Below, piece by piece: positions 51,130-59,745 of a stretch of DNA of 64,000 nt. The stretch spans positions 186,001-250,000 of the forward strand of contig NZ_JAYFFI010000001.1 in assembly GCF_036289405.1 (NCBI RefSeq), given 5' to 3'. A program made the position numbers and the translations under genes. Numbering within the stretch: the first letter of the stretch is position 1; each line of letters opens with the position of its first letter. The notes under the pieces are model-generated. The model ran no database searches. It worked only from the letters and a program-made list of their open reading frames with translations, and was not told where the DNA came from. This stretch comes from Pseudoramibacter faecis. Lineage in GTDB: Bacteria; Bacillota; Clostridia; Eubacteriales; Eubacteriaceae.

Positions 51130-52388
51130 TGGCTGCCACTCCAGAGAAAGAGGCGATCTGCCTCGTATTAAGCGGCGACACCCAAGGGCCCTACACCATG
51201 GGCGTCGCCCGGGCCATCCGCAGCCGAAATCTGCCCTTATCCCGAGTTGTCGGCTCAGGAGCCGGCACTTTAGCCGCGGCTTTTATCACTCAGGGGAAAG
51301 AAGCCCCGGCCCGGAATTTTTGGTGCAGCCCGCTGGCAGGGGCCATCGTTCACGCGGCAGAGGCCATGGCCAAACGCTATGTTCTGGAATGGGCGGCTCT
51401 TGATTTTGACGCGTTCCGCCAGGCCTATATCCGCGCCTGCCACGATCCTGAAATCAGCGCCCTGCGCCAGCAGTTGTCAATCTATCTTTCCGAAAAACGG
51501 CTGCGGCAGTCGCCGGTCGCACTTTCCTTCGTCACCATACATCCTGAAACCCTCCTGCCGATATCCTGTGAGCTGTCGGCCGTTCCCGAAGGACAATTCA
51601 TTAACTACTTGTGGACCGGTTTGCTGATCCCGGTTTTTAAGACACTTCCCGACGGCCGTCGGACTTATCTCGAAGCTGGATTTTATAGCGTCATGCCGGC
51701 GGCACTGGCCTCAAAAGCGCCCGAGCCCCGCCTTGTCGCCGTCGATTTTGCAAGTGCGGACTTTCGCCGGGATCAGCGCCACCGACTGACGCTGATTCAG
51801 CACTCGGTTTATCTGGCGCCTTCGCCCGATTATGACACCGAGCGCTTCGCCCGGCAGGAAAGCCGAGGCAGCACCGACGCGCTAAAGGCCCTCGATTACC
51901 TTCTCGGCGATTTTTACAGCATCGACCCGGCCGGCGGCCATCGTTTTTTCGACGCGCTCACGGCTTTTCTCGGAACCCTGCCCGGGGATCCGGCTTTAAG
52001 GCGCGGCCTTCTGGCGGTTTTATCCCCGGCGGACGCCAGCCGGGAGGCCGTCGTCGGCGCCTTGATGGCCGAGCTGAATCACTCTGCTCTGCGCCGCGCC
52101 CCTCAAAAGATGGTTGCCCTGCTCGAGCTCACCGCCCGGGTGCTCGTCGTGCCGGCCGCCCCCGTTTACGCGCCGGACGCTTTGATTCTCGCGATTTTGG
52201 ATGCCCTGAACACCGCCGTGCTCCGTGCGGCATCGTCCTTCGTGACCGAGGGCTTTGGCGCTTTATACGCCCGGCTGCTGCAGGCGCCGGATACCGTATC
52301 GACCGGCGATCTCACCCCGGAGATGCGCGTCGCCGCCGCCACGACCCTTTCGATTCAGGCCACCGCCGATCAGCTGATCCGTCCCTAA
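51129..52388 (+). CDS. Patatin-like protein with degenerate catalytic motifs (predicted pseudoenzyme)
   Basis: A 419-residue protein whose first 50 residues align with patatin phospholipases: LVLSGDTQGPYTMGVARAIR then VVGSGAGTLAAAF. In patatins these are LVLSGGGxKGxYxxGVLxAL and VVGTSxGAL. The oxyanion loop GGGxKG is therefore GDTQG, and the nucleophile Ser of GxSxG is Gly. The second motif DGG is EAG (YLEAGFYSVMPAAL near residue 177), losing the catalytic Asp. The fold is probably kept (RLVAVDF follows as in the family) but lipase chemistry is not expected. The C-terminal 200 residues are helical and unassigned. It is translationally coupled to murC. Confidence 0.75.
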   Translation: MAATPEKEAICLVLSGDTQGPYTMGVARAIRSRNLPLSRVVGSGAGTLAAAFITQGKEAPARNFWCSPLAGAIVHAAEAMAKRYVLEWAALDFDAFRQAYIRACHDPEISALRQQLSIYLSEKRLRQSPVALSFVTIHPETLLPISCELSAVPEGQFINYLWTGLLIPVFKTLPDGRRTYLEAGFYSVMPAALASKAPEPRLVAVDFASADFRRDQRHRLTLIQHSVYLAPSPDYDTERFARQESRGSTDALKALDYLLGDFYSIDPAGGHRFFDALTAFLGTLPGDPALRRGLLAVLSPADASREAVVGALMAELNHSALRRAPQKMVALLELTARVLVVPAAPVYAPDALILAILDALNTAVLRAASSFVTEGFGALYARLLQAPDTVSTGDLTPEMRVAAATTLSIQATADQLIRP

Positions 52389-52392
52389 AACC

Positions 52393-52418
52393 GCACCGCG
52401 CCGAGGCGCGGTTTTTTC
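52393..52418 (+). terminator. Terminator of the murC operon
   Basis: An eight-bp stem ACCGCGCC / GGCGCGGT (52395-52402 with 52405-52412) with a two-base loop and T-run. Confidence 0.88.
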
Positions 52419-52446
52419 ATGCTCTTTTCGCCCAAGCTTCCCCACG

Positions 52447-52481
52447 CAAAAAGCAGCCGTTTTTCACGCGGCTGCTTTTTA
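52447..52481 (-). terminator. Terminator of addBA, probably bidirectional
   Basis: A stem AGCAGCCG / CGGCTGCT (52452-52459 with 52469-52476) with a nine-base loop, flanked by A- and T-runs. Confidence 0.85.
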
Positions 52482-52489
52482 ATTGTCAA

Positions 52490-55400
52490 CTATTTTTCGG
52501 CCGGCGGCAGCTTCACCGCCTCGCCCATGGCGATAAACAGCAGGTATTTTTCGGCCACGGGCCGGCCGGTAATCGCCGCCAGCGCCTGCTCATAAAAATC
52601 AATCTGTGTCTGATAACGGACGACCAGCCGATCGCGGGCTTCCTGAGAATGCCAGCGATCGGTTTTGTAATCCAACAAAATCCATCGGCCGTCCTCGATA
52701 AAGCAGCAGTCGATCATCCCCTGGAGCAGCACCGTCTCTTCGCCGTAGACCGGATTGATGCGCTGCCCGGGCACAACGAGGTTAAAGGGCAGCTCCCGCC
52801 TGCAGGTGGTCGCCCGGAGCAGCCGTTTGCCGACGGGCGAGCCCATCAGCCACACCACCGGCCGCAGATCCAGCGCCTTCACCAGTTCCGCTTCCAAAAT
52901 GCCAAGCTCGGCCAGCCGCGCCGCTTCCGCCCGCACCACCGCCGCGATTTGCGCCGCGTCGCCGCCGCAGGCGCGGACTTTATCCAGATCGATGCGCTGC
53001 AGCAGGGTGTGGATGCCCGTGCCCAATTCGCCGGGCAGCCAATGCCGGGGCCCGGCTTCCGCCATGAAGGCCGGCCGGGTGATGCGCTCGGGAATCTCGA
53101 TGTGCCCCTCGGCCGGATCCTGCTGCTCGCGCAGGCGCTCGATCTCCGTGACGGACAATTTGGAGGGGGCCTGAGTCCGGGGCGCCGGATAATGCCAGGC
53201 CAGCCGCCGCACAACCTCCGCCCGAAGCGCCGCCGCATCCGTCTCGGCCGGCTTTTGCGCCGCGGCTTGGGGATGCAGGGGCTGATCCGCGCCTGCCGCG
53301 TCCAGCGCGATGGTCACCGCCGGGGTCACGCTGTTGCCCGGCCGCCCGGGATCATAAAGGGCAAGCATGATCCAATCCAAAAACGACGACTTGCCTTTCC
53401 CGAGGAAATAGGGCTCGCAGGGACGCTGCCATTTTTCCGTCGCCTTGCCCTGATCCTTTACCGTGCCGACGATGACGAGCTTTTCCATGGCACGGGTCAT
53501 CGCGACATAGAGCAGGCGCATCTCCTCCGAAAGGGTCTCGGTCTTGCCCCGGGCCTGGGCCAGCGCACGGGCCAGTGTGTTGTGATACACGCCGGCTTCG
53601 GGATCGATCCACGTCGGGCAGATGCCGAGCTTTCGATGCAGCAGCACCTTGCCGCCGGTGTCTTGGATGTTAAACTGGTTGCCGGCCCCTGCCAGAAAGA
53701 CCACGGGAAACTCCAGCCCCTTGCTCTTGTGGATCGTCATGATCCGAACGACGTCGTCGTTCTCGCTGAGCACCCCCGGCGGCGAATCGTCGAAGGACGC
53801 TTTGTCCATGCGCTCGACATAATCCACAAACTGAAAGACCCCCTTCAGGGTGTTGGCCTGATAGGTCTCTGCCCGGTCAAGCAGCGTCCGCAGATTTTTC
53901 TGCCGCTGCTCCCCGCCGGGAAGCGCTCCCACCGCGGTGTAATATCCCGTTTCCAGATAAAGCTGCCACAAAAAATCCGAGACGCTCATCGCAAAAGACT
54001 GCTGATGCCAGCGGGCCAACTGCACCAGAAACCCCGCCGCCTTCTCCCCGAGGGGCGAAGCCGTTTCGGCCATGGCTTCAAGGCTTTGATAAAAGGGGCG
54101 CGCCTTGGCTGCCACGCGAATGGCCGCCAGCTCCTCATCGGAAAAGCGGCCGACCGGCGAACGCATCACCGAGAGCAGCGGCAGATCCTGCCGGTAATTA
54201 TCGATCACGCGGATCAGGTTGAGCACCACCGACACCTCAATGGCCGCGTAATAGGTCGCGCCGCCATCAAAATAGGTGGGAATGCCTTCGCCGGCAAAGA
54301 TCCGGGCCACGGTCTCGCCTTTGCCGCCGCTGACGCTGCGCATCAGCACGCCGATGTCCCGGTAGCGAAGCGGCCGGCTCACGCCCTTCTTCCCCTCTTT
54401 CGCGTCTTTCGCGATAAAGATCTCCTGCCCCACCCATTGGTGGATGAGCCCGGCGATGTGGCGCGCTTCGGCTTCTGCCTTCTCCGCCGCGGAGCCGGTG
54501 AGCACCTGCACCGACACCGGGAGCAGCGGACGCCCCTCATCCGCCAGCCCGCAGACCAGCGCCGCGTTATCGTCATAGGCCACCTCTCCCAGCGCCGGCG
54601 ACATGATGCGGGAAAACAGCGCGTTCACGCCGTCCACCACGCCCTGATCGCTTCGGAAATTGCGCCCAAGGGTCACAAGCTTCGAGGCCGGTGCCTGCCC
54701 GCTTTGATACTGACGGTATTTATCGATAAAAATCGTCGGATCCGCCTGGCGAAAGCGATAAATGCTCTGCTTCACGTCGCCGACCATAAAATAATTGTCC
54801 GGCCGGCGCACCCGGGCCAGAATGGCCTCCTGCACCTCGTTGGTGTCCTGATATTCGTCGACAAAAATATGAGCAAAGCGCTGCTGCAGGGTTTCGGCGA
54901 TAGCGTCATTCGCCAGAATCGCCAGGGTGTCGCGCTCCACGTCGTGAAAATCGAGCACGTCCCGCTCGGCTTTCAGCTCGCGGTAGGCCGCCTCGAAATC
55001 CGCCGTTAAATCCAGAAGGGCCTGCATCGGCGCGGCCATCGCCCGATGATCCGCCAGCTGGCTTTTAAGATCGCCGATGACCAGCGCCTGAGCCTCCCCG
55101 ACGGCTTTCTTGGCATCATTCCGCCAATTTTTTACGGCGTCGCTGAGAACCGCGTCTGCTTTTCTGTTCCCTTTATAAGTTGGAAACTTCATCCCGGTAA
55201 GCATGACCCGAAAACTTTCCCAGTCTGCATCCACCGCCGAGAGGGCATGGGCCACCATCGCGCGGTCCTCTGCCAGCTGGGCCGCTGTCTTTTCAAAACC
55301 CGAGACGCCGCCGAGCATTGCCCGGGCCGTATCCAGCAGGTGAGCTGCCGCCGTGAGGGCGGAGGTTGCCATGGCGTTCACGGCCTTGCGCCAGGGCGAT

Positions 55401-56032
55401 GCCTCGAAGGCCGGGGCATCCATCGCAAGCCGATCAATCGCCGATCGCTGCCAGCCTTCCGGATCCTTGAGGGAGGTCAGAAACTGCCAAACGCGCAGCA
55501 CGAGATTCTGCAGTCCCTCGTCGCCGCGGCTTGTGGTGTAGCGGTCCACCAAGTCGGAGAAAGGCGTGCGGCCGTTCTCCGGAATCTGCTGATAGCGTGT
55601 TTCGAACACGGCAGCCAGCGCCTCGTTTTGCAGCATGGCGAGCTCGGTTTCGTCGCCGATACGATAATTGGGATCCGCCCCAACTTCCTGAAAATATTCG
55701 CGCACCACCTCCCCGCAGAAGGCATGAATGGTCTCAATCGCCGCCATCGACAGCTTTTGAAGCGCCTCCGACAACCGCCGGCGCATTTTCGAATTCCGGG
55801 CTTCGGCGAGGGCTTTGGTCAGCTCCACGCTCAGCCGCTCCCGCATTTCGCCCGCCGCCGCCCGGGTGAAGGTGAGCACGAGCAGGCTGTCCACGCCGAC
55901 GCCATCCTCGACGATCAACCGCCGGATCCGCTCGATCAGCAGGGCCGTTTTGCCCGAGCCCGCCGCAGCGGAGACCAATAAATTTTCGTGACGGCTCGCG
56001 ATCGCGGCCTCTTGTTCAGGCGTCCATTGCAT
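52490..56032 (-). CDS. addA: ATP-dependent helicase/nuclease subunit A, AddA
   Basis: An 1180-residue UvrD-like helicase with a C-terminal RecB-type nuclease, partner of AddB in double-strand-break end resection. The order is Walker A VSAAAGSGKTALLIERI near residue 21, LLVLTFTRAAAGEM, ETIHAFCGEVVREYF, HIFVDEYQDTNEVQEA (Walker B) near residue 395, then TIHKSKGLEFPVVFLAGAG near residue 770 and LLYVAMTRAMEKLVIVG. The nuclease motif is ILLDYKTDRW near residue 1123, with LGTGIHTLLQ ahead of it. ATG 56032 has GGAGGACAACG upstream and overlaps the addB end by 17 bp. Confidence 0.96.
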   Translation of the reverse strand: MQWTPEQEAAIASRHENLLVSAAAGSGKTALLIERIRRLIVEDGVGVDSLLVLTFTRAAAGEMRERLSVELTKALAEARNSKMRRRLSEALQKLSMAAIETIHAFCGEVVREYFQEVGADPNYRIGDETELAMLQNEALAAVFETRYQQIPENGRTPFSDLVDRYTTSRGDEGLQNLVLRVWQFLTSLKDPEGWQRSAIDRLAMDAPAFEASPWRKAVNAMATSALTAAAHLLDTARAMLGGVSGFEKTAAQLAEDRAMVAHALSAVDADWESFRVMLTGMKFPTYKGNRKADAVLSDAVKNWRNDAKKAVGEAQALVIGDLKSQLADHRAMAAPMQALLDLTADFEAAYRELKAERDVLDFHDVERDTLAILANDAIAETLQQRFAHIFVDEYQDTNEVQEAILARVRRPDNYFMVGDVKQSIYRFRQADPTIFIDKYRQYQSGQAPASKLVTLGRNFRSDQGVVDGVNALFSRIMSPALGEVAYDDNAALVCGLADEGRPLLPVSVQVLTGSAAEKAEAEARHIAGLIHQWVGQEIFIAKDAKEGKKGVSRPLRYRDIGVLMRSVSGGKGETVARIFAGEGIPTYFDGGATYYAAIEVSVVLNLIRVIDNYRQDLPLLSVMRSPVGRFSDEELAAIRVAAKARPFYQSLEAMAETASPLGEKAAGFLVQLARWHQQSFAMSVSDFLWQLYLETGYYTAVGALPGGEQRQKNLRTLLDRAETYQANTLKGVFQFVDYVERMDKASFDDSPPGVLSENDDVVRIMTIHKSKGLEFPVVFLAGAGNQFNIQDTGGKVLLHRKLGICPTWIDPEAGVYHNTLARALAQARGKTETLSEEMRLLYVAMTRAMEKLVIVGTVKDQGKATEKWQRPCEPYFLGKGKSSFLDWIMLALYDPGRPGNSVTPAVTIALDAAGADQPLHPQAAAQKPAETDAAALRAEVVRRLAWHYPAPRTQAPSKLSVTEIERLREQQDPAEGHIEIPERITRPAFMAEAGPRHWLPGELGTGIHTLLQRIDLDKVRACGGDAAQIAAVVRAEAARLAELGILEAELVKALDLRPVVWLMGSPVGKRLLRATTCRRELPFNLVVPGQRINPVYGEETVLLQGMIDCCFIEDGRWILLDYKTDRWHSQEARDRLVVRYQTQIDFYEQALAAITGRPVAEKYLLFIAMGEAVKLPPAEK

Positions 56033-59000
56033 CGTTGTCCTCCTTTGGATTGTCGTCAAGCGCTTCTGCCTCGGCCACCAGCTGCTCCTTGCTGATGTCA
56101 CCGTTCAGCCGGCGGCAGGCATCGCCGCTGATCTGCGCGTCATAGCCGCAGATGCTCTGATAAGCGCATCGGTCGCAGGCCATCGCGCCTTTCAGTTGAT
56201 AGGGGCTGACGGCGATGTTTCCCGCGAGCATCGCCTCGGCACTTTGCTTCACCGACTGCCTGGCGTAATGCAAGAGCCCGTTAAACGCCGCGAGATCGTA
56301 ACGCGACGCCTTGGAACCCTTGGCATAGACCGGCGATTTTTTGGCGCCGCTGTCGTCCAGCGCCTGCATTACCCGGGCGTCGTCCAAATAAATGCCGTTC
56401 ATCCGGAAGGCCTCCAATTGTTCCCGCTGCACCGCCAGGGCGTCCCGGCTGTCGCTTTCCACCGCCGGATCGTCCACGTGAAAATAAAAGGCCCCGCCGG
56501 GCAGCGCTTTTTGCCCCTCACTCGAAAGCATTTGAAGGCTCGCATCCATATAGACCAACAGCTGCAGCGACAGCCCGTAATAAATTTCCGCCGGGCTTAC
56601 CTCGCGGTTGCCGGTTTTATAATCGATGATTTTCACAAAGGTTTCCTCGCCGGCGCGGTAGGTGTCGATGCGGTCCACAATCCCCCGGACCGCCGCCTCG
56701 CCGCCCGCAAGGGGCAGCGGCGCGTCGAAAAACTGCTCGCCGCAGCGGAAGGTGAAGGCGCCCCGGGTCAGATGATCGCTGAGGGCAGCCAGCGTTTTCA
56801 CCCCGACTCGGTGCAGTTTGCGCCCCTGATAACGGAATTTGCCGCTGCGGTTAAACACGTCGTGGCGGGCATGAGCCAGAAGATCCGCTAAAAACAAATT
56901 GACCAGCGCCGCCCGGTCGGCCGCCGGCAGAGCGTCGAGGGTCGTGCCCTGCTCCTCCGCCCACTTAAACAACCGCTCGATGAGGGCATGCATCACCTGC
57001 CCGATATCCGGCGGCGTCACTTCAAAGGGATCGATGGGCACGGGGCGCAGCCCATAATCCACAAAATAGGCAAAGGGGCAGGCGTTAAACCGCTCCACCC
57101 GGGACACGCTCACCTGCAGCGGCTGGTCGTAAAGGGCTGCGGCCGTCGCCGGCGCAATCCCGGGCCGATGAGGAAAGAACGCCGGCGCCGCATCGGCGCC
57201 CTTCGCCAGGGCGGCGCTGACGGCATCGGTCACCGGATCGGCCTCGCCCGCGCGCTTCAGCAGCAGGGTATTAACCGTTGCGGCGGTTCCCGTCACCCAA
57301 TCGAGCGCCGCCTCTGCGTCGTCCGCCACCGCCGAATGCATCGGCAGCGTCGGGAAAATCAACTTCAGCTTTTGCACCAAATGCGACGGCCTCAGCGATT
57401 TGCCGTCGGCGTCGTTCATCGCGTAAGAGCAATACAGCGCGTCACTGACCCCGGACACCTGCATATAAAGCACATAGGCCTCCCGGGTCTGCAGATAGCG
57501 GCTGTCGTTTTGCAGGCCCACAATGCCCCGCTCCCGATCGGTAAGCACTGGAAAACGGTTGTGCTCTGCCGGAAGCATCCCTTCGTTGGCGCCGAGAATC
57601 ATCAAAATCTTCGTGCCGTCGCTGCGGCTGCGCAGGGCATCCGTAATGGCGACCGCATCCCGCTGTTCCGGCAGCACGCCCACATGATAGGTCTCGATGC
57701 CGCTTTGAAGAATCTGGATAAAGGCCGCAATATCGCCGGTGTCGCTGCCCAGCGCCGTGTCAATTTGCTCGAAAACCGTCATCAACGTGTTCCAGATTTG
57801 GTTGTTGATGGCCGCCGTTTTGTAATCGCCGGCCGCCATAGCGGCATCCGCCCGAACGTCCAGTTGCTTTTGAACCTCGGTGGCCTCCAAAAACTGCACC
57901 AGCGCCCGCAGATACACGGCATAGACCGCCGGCTTCTCAAAGTTTCGAGACAGCGCAGTCAGCGGCGCGAGCAGGGTTTCCTTCGCCGCGTTGAGTGCCG
58001 CCAGATTCCAAAGCGTTTCTGCGCTGCGGCGCCCGTCCCGGGGATCGTTTTGTTCAAAGGGCTGCTGCCAGCGCCAGCCGGCAATGCCGAAAGCCTTGGC
58101 ATAATTTTCCAGATCCATCGCCAAATCCCGGTCCAGCCCCGAAAAGGCCGTTTTCGCGTAAACCGTCACGCTGCTGCCTTCAAAATGATAACGCACGGCG
58201 TCGAGCGCGGCGAATAAAAAAGCGACCAGGGGATGCCCGGTGACCGGTTCGAGCCGATCGACAAAACTCGGGATTTCATACATGGCCAGAGCCCGGGCGA
58301 TGCCTTCGCCCATGGTCTCCGGGCTGCCCACCAAAATAGTCATATCGCCGTAGCGGTAGCCCTGATCCCGGGTCCAGCTGACGATTTGCTGCGCAGCCTT
58401 TTCGGCCTCCTGCCAAAGATCGGTGCAGGCATGCAAAGATACCCGCGATGCCGCGCCATGATATGCCCGGGGCACGGCGGCAAACCATTCGTGCTCCAGG
58501 TGGGCCAGATCTGCAGCTGTCTTTTGATTGCCCCCGACCGTTTCGACTTCAAAGGGGCGATGCAGCGTTTCGGCCAGCGTCTGCATCCGCGCGCGAGTTT
58601 TGCGCGCAATCGCAAAGATCTCGCCATCGCCGGCCGCCGGATCCTCGTCCACCAGCAGAGTCATGGTCAGCGTCGACGCCCGGGCCGCAAGGGCCGCGAT
58701 CACCTCAAAATCCTTTTCGGAAAAGGTATAAAACTTGTCAAGCCAAATCGACGCGTCCTTTAAAAAGGCGGTCTGACCGATTTTTTTGCACAGCAGCCGG
58801 GCTCGATCCACCTCGTCCAGACGATCCGCCCCCAGCGTCGCTTCATAGGCATCATAAATCGTGCCCGCGTCGGCGAGTTTACGCGAAAGCAGCGACGCCT
58901 CCGGCAGCGCGGCGCACTTTTGCTTCAGGGTCTCACCTTCGATATGGCTTTCCTTGAGTTCGCCGATAAAATCCTCCATATCGCGGAGAAACCCCCGCCG

Positions 59001-59348
59001 GCCGACGCTCTTCCCGTAAATCTGCAACGCGTCGCGACTGCTCAGAATGCTTTTGGTCAGCAGCATGCGCTGACCGTGACCGTCGATAAAGTGAGCGGTC
59101 GCCCCGCCAGCCTCCGAAAAGACGCGGGTAGCCAACCGGTCGAGACTCATCACCTCCGCGCCCATCAGGCCGCGCATGCCCGTCGCATCGATCAGGCCGC
59201 GCTCAGCGCTGTAGGTGAAGGATTCCGGCACGATCAAAAAACAGCGGTCCGCGCCGGCCATCAGCTTTTGGTGAATCTGCCGATAGACGATCTGCGTCTT
59301 TTGCCGGGCTGAACCGGCGCCCCGCCCCGTTATGAGTCGTATGGTCAT
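56016..59348 (-). CDS. addB: ATP-dependent helicase/deoxyribonuclease subunit B, AddB
   Basis: An 1110-residue subunit that recognises Chi and carries the second nuclease. The C-terminus has the four iron-sulfur cysteines: one in RFNACPFAYFVDYG near residue 800 and three in AMACDRCAYQSICGYD near residue 1060. The nuclease motif IIDYKTGNREVSPAEIYYG lies near residue 930. The N-terminal nucleotide loop is degenerate: GRGAGSARQKTQ stands where GRxGSGKT is usual, so the Walker A glycine before lysine is lost. The start ATG 59348 follows GGGGGCG. The longer frame to 59423 is rejected. Confidence 0.93.
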   Translation of the reverse strand: MTIRLITGRGAGSARQKTQIVYRQIHQKLMAGADRCFLIVPESFTYSAERGLIDATGMRGLMGAEVMSLDRLATRVFSEAGGATAHFIDGHGQRMLLTKSILSSRDALQIYGKSVGRRGFLRDMEDFIGELKESHIEGETLKQKCAALPEASLLSRKLADAGTIYDAYEATLGADRLDEVDRARLLCKKIGQTAFLKDASIWLDKFYTFSEKDFEVIAALAARASTLTMTLLVDEDPAAGDGEIFAIARKTRARMQTLAETLHRPFEVETVGGNQKTAADLAHLEHEWFAAVPRAYHGAASRVSLHACTDLWQEAEKAAQQIVSWTRDQGYRYGDMTILVGSPETMGEGIARALAMYEIPSFVDRLEPVTGHPLVAFLFAALDAVRYHFEGSSVTVYAKTAFSGLDRDLAMDLENYAKAFGIAGWRWQQPFEQNDPRDGRRSAETLWNLAALNAAKETLLAPLTALSRNFEKPAVYAVYLRALVQFLEATEVQKQLDVRADAAMAAGDYKTAAINNQIWNTLMTVFEQIDTALGSDTGDIAAFIQILQSGIETYHVGVLPEQRDAVAITDALRSRSDGTKILMILGANEGMLPAEHNRFPVLTDRERGIVGLQNDSRYLQTREAYVLYMQVSGVSDALYCSYAMNDADGKSLRPSHLVQKLKLIFPTLPMHSAVADDAEAALDWVTGTAATVNTLLLKRAGEADPVTDAVSAALAKGADAAPAFFPHRPGIAPATAAALYDQPLQVSVSRVERFNACPFAYFVDYGLRPVPIDPFEVTPPDIGQVMHALIERLFKWAEEQGTTLDALPAADRAALVNLFLADLLAHARHDVFNRSGKFRYQGRKLHRVGVKTLAALSDHLTRGAFTFRCGEQFFDAPLPLAGGEAAVRGIVDRIDTYRAGEETFVKIIDYKTGNREVSPAEIYYGLSLQLLVYMDASLQMLSSEGQKALPGGAFYFHVDDPAVESDSRDALAVQREQLEAFRMNGIYLDDARVMQALDDSGAKKSPVYAKGSKASRYDLAAFNGLLHYARQSVKQSAEAMLAGNIAVSPYQLKGAMACDRCAYQSICGYDAQISGDACRRLNGDISKEQLVAEAEALDDNPKEDNDAMDA

Positions 59349-59383
59349 CAAAACGCCCCCTATTTTTATGCTTGTCAATATGC

Positions 59384-59410
59384 GCGCCGCCTTCTTAAAT
59401 GGGGCGGCGC
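59384..59410 (-). promoter_or_regulatory. Leader hairpin of addBA
   Basis: A perfect eight-bp inverted repeat GCGCCGCC / GGCGGCGC (59384-59391 with 59403-59410) with an 11-base loop lies between the predicted transcription start and the addB start. No T-run follows. Confidence 0.45.
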
Positions 59411-59434
59411 ATCTTTGTCCCATATCGTTTATTG

Positions 59435-59440
59435 ATTATA
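59435..59440 (-). promoter_or_regulatory. Extended -10 of the addBA promoter
   Basis: On the minus strand TGTTATAAT forms an extended -10. No good -35 is present. Confidence 0.5.
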
Positions 59441-59604
59441 ACACAAAGTGCCGATGGTCATCGGCTGTCCGGCGCGTGTCAAGCGGCCGGCGAAACGTCA
59501 TTTTATCGTCTATGCGTCAAATCCAGCCTATGCGATTCAAACCTGAAACGCTGGTTTTTTCCTGATTTGCGCCAAATTATTATCTCTATTTCAATTGAAA
59601 AGGC

Positions 59605-59633
59605 TTTACATTTACAAATGCTTAATGTATAAT
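59605..59633 (+). promoter_or_regulatory. Promoter of glpF
   Basis: TTTACA (59605-59610), a 17-bp spacer and TATAAT (59628-59633). The predicted start near 59640 gives a leader of about 105 nt. Confidence 0.78.
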
Positions 59634-59664
59634 TAAGAGCGTGAAAGGGAATCGCAAACGACGT

Positions 59665-59693
59665 GCAACACGTCCTGGGAGGGAACGTGTTGC
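59665..59693 (+). promoter_or_regulatory. Structured leader of glpF
   Basis: A perfect nine-bp stem GCAACACGT / ACGTGTTGC with the 11-base loop CCTGGGAGGGA in the untranslated leader. No terminator or known riboswitch core was recognised. Confidence 0.5.
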
Positions 59694-59745
59694 AGGGACA
59701 ATGCAATTCTATTTTAACATCATTATTTTATAAGGGGGATGGACA

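Larger units (their letters stand above)
59349..59745. other. Divergent intergenic region between addB and glpF
   Basis: This 397-bp gap holds the addBA extended -10 and leader hairpin on the left and the glpF promoter and leader hairpin on the right. Both are listed separately. Nothing coding is evident. Confidence 0.6.

Noticed and set aside
51270..51290. Reading the patatin-like gene as an active lipase on the basis of GSGAG
   Set aside because: Aligned with VVGTSxGAL the nucleophile position is Gly, not Ser. The preceding Ser is one place early and the Asp motif is also lost.
52649..55009. A 786-codon open frame opposite addA
   Set aside because: It is antisense to an intact AddA with all helicase and nuclease motifs, and its composition is typical of a shadow frame.
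59641..59700. Catabolite-response element in the glpF leader
   Set aside because: The best match departs from the cre consensus at core positions. The clear signal is the hairpin instead.
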